Source of the DNA: Synechocystis sp. PCC 7338
GTDB lineage: Bacteria > Cyanobacteriota > Cyanobacteriia > Cyanobacteriales > Microcystaceae
Assembly: GCF_018282115.1 (NCBI RefSeq)
Contig: NZ_CP054306.1
Location: 1,101,488-1,165,487, forward strand
Reading direction: 5' to 3'
Length of the DNA: 64,000 nt
Position numbers and translations under genes: made by a program. This document shows, in pieces, positions 57,721 to 64,000 of this stretch; position 1 is the stretch's first letter, and each line of letters opens with the position of its first letter. Under the pieces are notes generated by a model. It had not been told where the DNA came from. It ran no database searches and saw only the letters and a list, made by a program, of their open reading frames with translations.

Positions 57721-58848
57721 ATGCGATCGCCTCTGTTGGCCCCGTCCGAAAAACGTCAAGCGTTACCCCGGTTTATCCCCCCTTGGTATCTATCATCGGG
57801 CTTGGCCATGACTATTTACACTGCCTTTGTGGCCAATCAGCGTTGCTTAAACTCAGCCCAGACCGGGGAACCTGAATATATTGCCCAGGTAATGACCGGC
57901 TCCCAGGGCGTGCCCCTACAAACATGGCGATCGCCTATTCCCCCCCTGGGCAAAGGAACGTTAATTGCCACCTATGGCATTACTGGATCTTTGGAAGATC
58001 AAGGCTTTTTGCGACAATGGGGACGCTGGGTTTATGAACGAAACTATGGCGTAATTTTGTTTGACTGGCGCGCCCACGGCAAATCGGCGGAACTCTCCCC
58101 TACCCTCACCTCCGATGGCTTGTATGAAGGGGAGGATTTTGTCTATTTGGCTGCCCAGGCTAAGGCTTTGGGCTACCCGAGCCCCTTTTGGTTTGGGGGT
58201 TATTCCCTGGGGGGTCAGCTTTCCCTCTGGGGGGTGTATAAGAGCCAAACCCTGACAGATTGGGCTAACGATGACGCAATGCTGGCTTGTCTTTCGCCCA
58301 CGGACATTGGGGGAGCCATAGCCATTTGCCCTAGTCTTGATTCCCAGCGCTCCCTCAATTATTTAACCAGTCATCCGGTGAGACTGTATTTAGAAAAGGC
58401 GATCGCCAACAACCTCAAGGAATTGGCCTGGCAGTTACATCGCCACCATCCGGGGGAGTTTGACCCCCAAGCCATTGAACGGGCCCAGAGCATTTGGGGT
58501 TTTGACCACAATTTAGTGATTGATCGCCTCGGATTTGCTTCTGTGGAAGATTATTACGAAGCCAGCAGCGCCTTGCCCCTGTTGAGCAAAATTGTTAGAC
58601 CAACCCTATTGCTCTACGCCGCCGACGATCCCATGTTCCATCCCGCCATAGTGCGGGAATTGGCCAGCTTGCAAAACCAACTTGCCGCCGTGGATGTACA
58701 GTTAACCCCCAAGGGCGGCCATGTGGGCTACATTGCCAATGCCCGTTGTCAGAGGGAAAACAATGATCCCGACGAAAATTGGGCCATCCACCGCACCCTA
58801 GATTGGTTGGATACTCAAACTTCCCACCTTATTATTGAGGGGGGCTAG
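57721..58848 (+). CDS. Alpha/beta hydrolase, YheT/EMB8-like
   Basis: A 375-residue serine hydrolase of the YheT/EMB8 type. It has a hydrophobic segment near 25-40, a TYGITGS oxyanion turn, the nucleophile in GYSLGG, an acidic residue in YAADDPMF and the catalytic histidine in GGHVGY, all in fold order. Substrates in this family are esters or lipids and are not known here. ATG 57721 opens just after AATCAATTT; an in-frame ATG at 57808 would give a shorter form. Confidence 0.75.
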   Translation: MRSPLLAPSEKRQALPRFIPPWYLSSGLAMTIYTAFVANQRCLNSAQTGEPEYIAQVMTGSQGVPLQTWRSPIPPLGKGTLIATYGITGSLEDQGFLRQWGRWVYERNYGVILFDWRAHGKSAELSPTLTSDGLYEGEDFVYLAAQAKALGYPSPFWFGGYSLGGQLSLWGVYKSQTLTDWANDDAMLACLSPTDIGGAIAICPSLDSQRSLNYLTSHPVRLYLEKAIANNLKELAWQLHRHHPGEFDPQAIERAQSIWGFDHNLVIDRLGFASVEDYYEASSALPLLSKIVRPTLLLYAADDPMFHPAIVRELASLQNQLAAVDVQLTPKGGHVGYIANARCQRENNDPDENWAIHRTLDWLDTQTSHLIIEGG

Positions 58849-58853
58849 GGGGG

Positions 58854-58940
58854 ATTAATCACCATCTCATTAAGGGAAGCTAAGGGGAAATTGAGGGAAA
58901 TTGATCACCATGCCGTTAGGAAAAGTTAGAGCGGATTAAT
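58854..58940. repeat. Short imperfect tandem repeat ATTAATCACC
   Basis: ATTAATCACCATCTCATTAAGGG at 58854 is followed 46 bp later by ATTGATCACCATGCCGTTAGG at 58900, and ATTAATCAAC at 58935 looks like a third partial copy. It fills most of the 91 bp between the hydrolase stop and the coaBC stop. It may stem from replication slippage. Confidence 0.5.
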
Positions 58941-60154
58941 CAACTTCCCACTCTTTCCAACAAATATTGCCAAATCTGGTGCGCCATGGCCAATTTTGTA
59001 CAAGGGGCGATCGCCGTTTTGGAGCCTTGGCGGTCAATAATTACAGCCTGATTACTGTCGGTGCCAAAGCCGGCCTGGGGTTGGTCAATGGGATTGGCAA
59101 TAATCACATCTAGATTTTTCCTCTGCAACTTTTCTTGGGCGGGGGTAATAATATCTCCCGCTTGGGCAGCAAAACCCACCAGTAATTGATGGGGCTGTTT
59201 TTGTTCACCAACCTGGGCGATCAAATCCGGCACTGGAGCCAAAGGCAAGCTTTCGGGTAAATCCCGTTTAGCTATTTTGCCAGTCAACGTTTGGGCTGGT
59301 TTAACATCGGCCACAGCGGCGGCCATCACAATCCAATCCGCGGAGGGAGCCTGTTCGAGGAGGGCTTTTTGCATTTGCTCTGCGTTAACCACTGCTATAT
59401 TTGTTATTCCCATGGGTATGGGCAAATCCCCTATGGGGCCATGGATGAGAGTCGCCGTTGCCCCCCGATCAACCGCCGATTGAGCTAGGGCCAAACCCAT
59501 TTTGCCGGTGGACGGATTACCAATAAACCGCACTGCATCCAAATATTCCTGGGTGCCACCGGCGGTGATCAAAATCCTTTTCCCCCGTAAATCTTCCTGA
59601 CCCTCGGTGAACAATAATGCTTGCAGTCGATGCAGAATTTGTGCTGGTTCCGCCAAACGTCCTACCCCGCGCCGGTCACAGGCCAATAGTCCCCCATTGG
59701 GCGCCAACAAATGGTAACGGCGATCACCCAGCAATTGTTGTAAATTCCTTTGCACTGCCTCCTGTTCCCACATATCCGTATTCATGGCGGGGGCTAATAG
59801 CACCGGACAGCGGGAAGCCAATACCGTATTGCTGAGTAAATCATCGGCAAAACCGTGGCTTAGTTTGGCCAGGGTGTGGGCAGTGAGGGGAGCAATGAGG
59901 AAAATATCCGCCCATTCCCCTAGGTCAATGTGGAGGGGACGGTGATGTATGGGTTGCCAAAAATCTGCGTCGCCGTAGGCGGGATGGCGAGCCAGGGTGG
60001 TGAAGGTCAGGGGCGTGACAAACTTTTCGCCCTCAGCGGTGAGAATTACCCTTACTTCTGCCCCCTGCTGGAATAGTTGGGACACCACTTCACAAATTTT
60101 GTAGGCCGCAATGCCGCCCCCCACCCCAATTAGGATGCGTTTCCCCTTCACCAT
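58940..60154 (-). CDS. coaBC: Bifunctional phosphopantothenoylcysteine synthetase/decarboxylase
   Basis: Catalyses two steps of coenzyme A synthesis. The 404-residue protein has the flavin-dependent decarboxylase domain CoaC in the first ~185 residues ([10 protein letters not shown], then [10 protein letters not shown] and PAMNTDMWE), and the CTP-dependent synthetase domain CoaB from about 195 ([25 protein letters not shown], then AAVADVKP and [10 protein letters not shown]). Length is as in E. coli. ATG 60154. The DUF2555 gene precedes it on the same strand by 12 bp, so they are likely co-transcribed. Confidence 0.95.
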   Translation of the reverse strand: MVKGKRILIGVGGGIAAYKICEVVSQLFQQGAEVRVILTAEGEKFVTPLTFTTLARHPAYGDADFWQPIHHRPLHIDLGEWADIFLIAPLTAHTLAKLSHGFADDLLSNTVLASRCPVLLAPAMNTDMWEQEAVQRNLQQLLGDRRYHLLAPNGGLLACDRRGVGRLAEPAQILHRLQALLFTEGQEDLRGKRILITAGGTQEYLDAVRFIGNPSTGKMGLALAQSAVDRGATATLIHGPIGDLPIPMGITNIAVVNAEQMQKALLEQAPSADWIVMAAAVADVKPAQTLTGKIAKRDLPESLPLAPVPDLIAQVGEQKQPHQLLVGFAAQAGDIITPAQEKLQRKNLDVIIANPIDQPQAGFGTDSNQAVIIDRQGSKTAIAPCTKLAMAHQIWQYLLERVGS

Positions 60155-60166
60155 CGGTCCCTAACC

Positions 60167-60379
60167 CTAAGCTTCGTCATAGGTTTCATTGTCCAGCAGG
60201 TAAAGATAGGGTTCCGCCAAGTCTTCCCGCTGAAAGGCGATCGCCCGCAGGAGATGCCAATCCTTCAGCCCTTCAAAAGCGTCGGTGTAATCATCATTTT
60301 CCAACCGTTGGGCCAATTGGGCCACATCCTCGGCGGTGAGGGCGGCTACATCTTTTTTGCTCAGGTTTTGGACTGACAT
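60167..60379 (-). CDS. DUF2555 family small cyanobacterial protein
   Basis: A 70-residue soluble, acidic protein restricted to cyanobacteria as a family. It reads MSVQNLSKKDVAALTAEDV and ends YLYLLDNETYDEA. From ATG 60379 an AGGAG lies eight bases upstream; a start at 60418 would lack such a site. No function is known. It directly precedes coaBC on the same strand. Confidence 0.8.
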   Translation of the reverse strand: MSVQNLSKKDVAALTAEDVAQLAQRLENDDYTDAFEGLKDWHLLRAIAFQREDLAEPYLYLLDNETYDEA

Positions 60380-60484
60380 GGACAATACTCCTGAAGTTGA
60401 CAACCGTCGGCACCTCATATTTTATAGTCTGTGCGTTGGTTGTAACCAAGAGAATAGGCTGAGCTAGGGTTAGAGTACTTGAAC

Positions 60485-61240
60485 CTAGGCCAGTAGAGAG
60501 GTGGAAGAAGGGGCTTCCTGCCCTTGGAGCGATCGCCAAAATTTTTGTAATTGAAATGCGGTCACTTCTGGATGTTCAAACTGAAAAAAGTATTTTCCTT
60601 CAGGACATAACCAAAGGCGATCGCCAGGTTTTTTCCACCGTTGCCAGCCATTGAATAAACTGGTGTCGATAATGCCGTCTGCTTCTCCCACTGCCACCAA
60701 GAGAGGGACAGAAATATGATTAGGTAAAATCACTAATTGTTTGTACAAACTGTGGGGAGAAATGGAAGTCAATAGATCATTTTCCAAAATATTAACAATG
60801 GTTTGGGTCTGACGCAGGGAACAGCAGTTAAATAAATGGTGGGCCATTTGACCGAGGAGCAAATGACGGCTGTAGCGCATGGCATCAAATTGACTGTAAT
60901 AATAGGCTTGCCAATCCAGGGCAGGATATACCCCCACGGAAAGCAGGGAGAGGGAACGAACTTTTTCGGGACATTGACGGGCATATAATAATGCCAACAA
61001 ACCGCTGGTGCTATGGCCAATTAAATGAACTGGCTGGTCAAAATTTTTTAGATACTCGCCGACTAAATCTAGTCCTACTGTTAAACAGTTGGGTTCGTCG
61101 GCGGTTTGATGATAATCCCATTGTAAAATGGGTTGACTTTTGCTTAATTGACGTAACAAAGGACGATCAAAACGCCTCAATGCAGGGCTAAAGTTGAGCC
61201 AAATAATGGGGCTTTGGGGGTGAATATTTTGGCTTGTCAT
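60485..61240 (-). CDS. isiC: Alpha/beta hydrolase IsiC
   Basis: A 251-residue alpha/beta hydrolase following isiB, in the isiABC order known from Synechocystis. The nucleophile elbow is GHSTSG (Ser77 or thereabouts) after a VHLIGHS strand; an acidic residue follows in VGEADG and the C-terminal histidine may be in FEHPEV. Role in iron stress is not established; isiC is reported as co-transcribed with isiAB. ATG 61240 is the nominal start; ATG 61261 adds seven residues. Confidence 0.8.
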   Translation of the reverse strand: MTSQNIHPQSPIIWLNFSPALRRFDRPLLRQLSKSQPILQWDYHQTADEPNCLTVGLDLVGEYLKNFDQPVHLIGHSTSGLLALLYARQCPEKVRSLSLLSVGVYPALDWQAYYYSQFDAMRYSRHLLLGQMAHHLFNCCSLRQTQTIVNILENDLLTSISPHSLYKQLVILPNHISVPLLVAVGEADGIIDTSLFNGWQRWKKPGDRLWLCPEGKYFFQFEHPEVTAFQLQKFWRSLQGQEAPSSTSLLA

Positions 61241-61471
61241 GGTAGGAGTCCGGCTAGACATAAAAGGTTGGCAATGATTTAGATGAGGTGAGGAGTAAAA
61301 AATAACTTAGTTGATTTAGACCTATTTATTGGTTGATTAAAATTGACTAAAGCTCAACATGGCTGTGACGAGCGATCAGATTTTTAAGACAAGTCCAAGC
61401 AACACTAATTATTGGTGGAATCAATGAAATATTGGGGTATTGATGGCCATAATAAATTGGCTTTAAAGTTT

Positions 61472-61984
61472 CTAGGACTGCAAAATGGATTTAATTTCAC
61501 TAACCCATTTTTTCACCCGGCCTTCGGTTAACTCTGGTTGATTGTCTTCGTCCAGGGCCAAGCCAACAAACTGCCCATTTTTTATCGCTTTTGAATCATC
61601 AAAGTCATAGCCAGTGGTAGGCCAAAATCCCACTGTAGTTGCCCCTAACCCACTGATTTTTTCCTCTAAGATGCCCATGGCGTCTTGAAAATTGTCGGCA
61701 TAACCAACCTGATCGCCCGCACCGAAGTAGGCTACCTTTTTGCCATTAAAATCAATTTCGTCTAATTGGTCATAAAAGCCTTCCCAATCACTCTGGAGTT
61801 CCCCCACATTCCAGGTGGGACAACCGATAATCAGGCAACTATATTGTTTAAAATCATCCACATCAGCTTGGGAAATGTCCATCATATTCACTACACTGTC
61901 ACCGCCCATTTCTTTTTGAATGAGTTCAGCGATGGTTTCGGTGTTGCCGGTTTGGGTGCCGTAGAAAAGTCCGATTTTTGTCAT
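61472..61984 (-). CDS. isiB: Flavodoxin
   Basis: A 170-residue FMN electron carrier that replaces ferredoxin under iron limitation, accepting electrons from photosystem I. The phosphate-binding loop is YGTQTGNTETIAELI at the N-terminus; the FMN-flanking aromatic sites are in TWNVGELQSDWEGF and GAGDQVGYADNF. Long-chain type, as in other cyanobacteria. ATG 61984. It lies downstream of isiA on the same strand, with a small zinc-ribbon gene between. Confidence 0.97.
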   Translation of the reverse strand: MTKIGLFYGTQTGNTETIAELIQKEMGGDSVVNMMDISQADVDDFKQYSCLIIGCPTWNVGELQSDWEGFYDQLDEIDFNGKKVAYFGAGDQVGYADNFQDAMGILEEKISGLGATTVGFWPTTGYDFDDSKAIKNGQFVGLALDEDNQPELTEGRVKKWVSEIKSILQS

Positions 61985-62040
61985 GGTTACTGGAGAGTTA
62001 GTAAGCTTAATTTTTTGGTGGAATTAATTTGAGAAAACCG

Positions 62041-62220
62041 TTAACCGTGGAGTAAGGCTTGGTTTAACAGTTCCGAGGTGTTGAAAGAAAGGGGACTAGT
62101 GTTATCGCTGGCGATCGCCTGCATCTGGCGACACTGACAGCAATACCAAACTAAATTTCCTTGATGTAAATGCCGCAAAAGACAGTGGGAACAGCACAAA
62201 CAAGTGTGAGGATGACCCAT
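62041..62220 (-). CDS. Small zinc-ribbon protein between isiA and isiB
   Basis: A 59-residue frame from ATG 62220 to TAA 62043-62041. It reads MGHPHTCLCCSHCLLRH and continues with WYCCQCRQM, giving paired cysteines (C-x-C-C-x2-C and C-C-x2-C) suited to one or two zinc ions. The order CPCCS...LLRH...YW(F/C)C..CRQ matches a family of tiny cyanobacterial proteins I recall, of unknown role. It ends 56 bp before the isiB start codon and begins about 170 bp after isiA. It would be carried on a dicistronic isiA-isiB mRNA. A regulatory or assembly function under iron stress is only a guess. Confidence 0.65.
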   Translation of the reverse strand: MGHPHTCLCCSHCLLRHLHQGNLVWYCCQCRQMQAIASDNTSPLSFNTSELLNQALLHG

Positions 62221-62387
62221 AATTTTTTAGGCAATGGGAAAAGATACGTTAACTAACTTAGGCAAGGGAATTAAGAATAAAAGAGGTTTACTATTACCCA
62301 GCAATGGAGTCTTAATTTAAAGCTGGCATGGCTAGGCAAAGTAAACCCCGATGCTTGCTTAAGAGAGGAAAAGCTAATGGCTAATAA

Positions 62388-63416
62388 CTAGGCTTGCAGG
62401 GAATCAAAGGCTTGTTCGACCCGTTTGAAGTCAAAACCCAAAGCCCGTAGTGCGTGCCAGAGATGACCTTGGAGGAAGAAAAAGGCCAGGAAAAAGTGAG
62501 CATTGGCTAACCAAGCCCTGCTGGTGTGGGCATGCATGGGCAGTTCCACTGTGTCGGCAAAATAGGGAAAAATTCCCAATTTAATTGCCAAAGGCGGACC
62601 ATAAAATTCCGGCGGATAGGCCAGGGTGTTAACGGCACAGAAGTAGGCCGCTACAAATCCCGCTAGGGCAATGCCCCCCAGGGAGTAGGATAAAATGGCT
62701 TCTCCAGAAAAGAGCAAAACCTTTTTGGCCCAACCGAGAGGTGGCACCAGAATGTGCCAAATACCTCCACCAATGAGCAGAAAACCAACAAAAATATGTC
62801 CCCCCACCAGATCTTCCAGGCTACTGATGCTGGCAAAATGGGTTTGATAACCATAGATAACCAAAGGGTCTAATGTTGGTGAGCTGACTAGGCGTACAGT
62901 TTGGCTGGTGGCATCGTACAGGCCACCCCAATACATGGCTTTGCCCGCCAACAGAAGAGCTCCGGCCCCCAGAAACAGGAGATGATGACCCAAAATTATC
63001 CCCAGTTGTTGGGGGTTTTCCCAGGTGAAATGGAATTTTTTGCCCTGGCCCTGGAGGGTACTTAGGTCAGCGGGGGCCCGCAGGGTATGAAATAAAGCTC
63101 CGGCCCCGAGTACGGCCGAGGCGATCAGGTGGATACTGCCGATGACAAAGTAGGGATAGGTGTCCACAATTTGTCCGCCATCGCCCACGCCCCAACCAAG
63201 GGTAGCTAAATGGGGCAGTAGGATTAACCCCTGGTCCCCCATGGCCTGGGTGGGGTCAAAGCGGGAAATTTCAAACAGGGTGAAGGCTCCGGCCCAAAAT
63301 GCTGTTAAGGCCGCCTGGGCCACATGGGCTGCTATGAATAGCCCCGATTGATCAGCGAAACGGGCATTGCCAGCCCACCATTCATATTGAACGGTGTCTT
63401 TGCCATAGGTTTGCAC
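62388..63416 (-). CDS. isiA: Iron-stress chlorophyll-binding protein IsiA (CP43')
   Basis: A 342-residue antenna protein that forms rings around photosystem I under iron limitation and dissipates excess light. It has six membrane helices and CP43-like chlorophyll-binding histidines ([40 protein letters not shown]), and lacks the large lumenal loop of CP43, hence its short length. ATG 63416 is preceded by GAGGTAATTCTG. In PCC 6803 an antisense RNA, IsrR, is known within this gene; it cannot be confirmed from sequence alone. Confidence 0.98.
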   Translation of the reverse strand: MQTYGKDTVQYEWWAGNARFADQSGLFIAAHVAQAALTAFWAGAFTLFEISRFDPTQAMGDQGLILLPHLATLGWGVGDGGQIVDTYPYFVIGSIHLIASAVLGAGALFHTLRAPADLSTLQGQGKKFHFTWENPQQLGIILGHHLLFLGAGALLLAGKAMYWGGLYDATSQTVRLVSSPTLDPLVIYGYQTHFASISSLEDLVGGHIFVGFLLIGGGIWHILVPPLGWAKKVLLFSGEAILSYSLGGIALAGFVAAYFCAVNTLAYPPEFYGPPLAIKLGIFPYFADTVELPMHAHTSRAWLANAHFFLAFFFLQGHLWHALRALGFDFKRVEQAFDSLQA

Positions 63417-63635
63417 AGAATTACCTCCTCAATTTAGACGATAATTAATAATTAATAGCAATAAATGCCAAAAGTCCTAGGTTGGCAGACCGCCATGGAT
63501 GTGGGCAATAAAGCGTTCTCCGTCCACCCGAGACCATTCTGCCTCCATTCACACCGGCGATCGCCAATAATTTCCTAGGGCTAAGCTCAAACCATCGTCA
63601 GATAGTTGAGAATCTTTAGCACTTACTCCCGAATT

Positions 63636-63665
63636 ATTATAGGGGCATAAATGAGAATTTATAGC
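63636..63665 (-). promoter_or_regulatory. isiA promoter and possible Fur site
   Basis: On the minus strand a perfect -10 element TATAAT lies at 63641-63636, putting the start near 63629 and a leader of about 213 nt before isiA. This agrees with the roughly 211-nt leader reported for Synechocystis. No good -35 is seen; in its place AAATTCTCATT (63649-63659) resembles part of a Fur box. The region 63417-63635 is leader and 63666-63833 contains no gene. Confidence 0.7.
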
Positions 63666-63833
63666 AACTAAAAATGTTAAGAAATATTAAGTCTGGTTGA
63701 ATATGGCTCTGGGCTGGGATTTGGGGTCTGGCGATCGCCTTTGGCGGCGTAACTTCCACCGGGGATGTGGCAAGCTGTTATGGGTGGGAGCGTGGCCTCC
63801 AGAAGCCCTCGTCAGTAAAAAAGTGAACAACTC

Positions 63834-64000
63834 ATGGCCTTAATCCAATGGTATCCCGGGCATATTGCCAAAGCGGAAAGACAACTCCGGGAGCAGTTAA
63901 ACAAAGTTGACGTAGTGCTGGAGGTAATTGATGCCCGCATTCCCTTGGCATCCCAACATCCCGATGTGCCCCTCTGGGTGGGAGAAAAGCCGAAATTAAT
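63834..64000 (+). CDS. Ribosome biogenesis GTPase RbgA/YlqF, N-terminal part
   Basis: The first 55 codons of a gene that runs off the window. The protein starts MALIQWYPGHIAKAERQL and continues with VDVVLEVIDARIPLAS, the conserved N-terminus of the circularly permuted GTPase that matures the large ribosomal subunit. The G motifs lie beyond the window. Divergent from isiA with about 417 bp between. Confidence 0.9.
   Translation, partial: MALIQWYPGHIAKAERQLREQLNKVDVVLEVIDARIPLASQHPDVPLWVGEKPKL

Noticed and set aside
62388-63416. IsrR antisense RNA within isiA
   Set aside because: Known in PCC 6803, but no promoter or terminator on the plus strand could be shown here, so it is not listed as a feature.

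Overview
The window comes from a unicellular cyanobacterium of the Synechocystis lineage. The evidence is photosystem II genes (psbEFLJ, rubA, ycf48), the iron-stress genes isiA/isiB/isiC, plastid-type genes such as ycf23, very frequent HIP1 octamers (GCGATCGC), and gene blocks that, from memory, match blocks of Synechocystis sp. PCC 6803 (ppsA and the arsenic genes, rubA-ycf48-psbEFLJ-proB, ftsH1/feoB, the tax2 chemotaxis operon, thiC, isiAB). I do not recall these blocks being neighbours in PCC 6803, so this is probably a relative with a rearranged chromosome; that is inference.

Layout. 1-5.6 kb: end of a chloramphenicol-acetyltransferase-like gene, PEP synthase, and a PAS/GAF diguanylate cyclase. 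5.6-6.5 kb: a gene graveyard holding a decayed VTT/arsM duplicate and a frameshifted nrtS-like nitrate transporter. 6.5-14.2 kb: an ECF sigma/anti-sigma pair, a secreted protein resembling the anti-sigma sensor domain, then an arsenosugar-type cluster (VTT membrane protein, arsM, arsS, second VTT protein, mercuric-reductase-like flavoprotein). 14.2-20 kb: a lone ureC, small hypotheticals, a CmtR-like metal-sensing ArsR repressor and a large membrane glycosyltransferase. 20-26.8 kb: ycf23, dxs, rubA, ycf48, psbEFLJ, proB. 26.8-33.4 kb: a broken Rpn-type nuclease gene, a PAS histidine kinase, a CruG-like glycosyltransferase, mazG and a DUF2157 membrane protein. 33.4-38.3 kb (minus strand): ftsH, a lipoprotein, feoA and feoB. 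38.4-49.8 kb: a redoxin, RNase II/R and a complete chemotaxis/phototaxis operon (PatA-type regulator, CheY, CheW, MCP, CheA-REC). 49.9-57.2 kb: TPP riboswitch and thiC, YihY, TrmJ-type methyltransferase, a beta-lactamase-fold protein and polyphosphate kinase. 57.2-64 kb: an IS200/IS605-like scar, hydrolases, coaBC, then isiC, isiB, a small zinc-ribbon gene, isiA with its promoter, and the start of rbgA/ylqF.

Functional themes: photosystem II assembly (rubredoxin and Ycf48 beside cytochrome b559), iron limitation (FeoAB, IsiA, flavodoxin), metal and metalloid handling (ArsM/ArsS, CmtR-like regulator) and surface motility signalling. No tRNA, rRNA, CRISPR array or intact mobile element was seen. 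The most unusual parts are the sigma/secreted-protein/arsenic region with its decayed duplicate, and the small zinc-ribbon gene between isiA and isiB.
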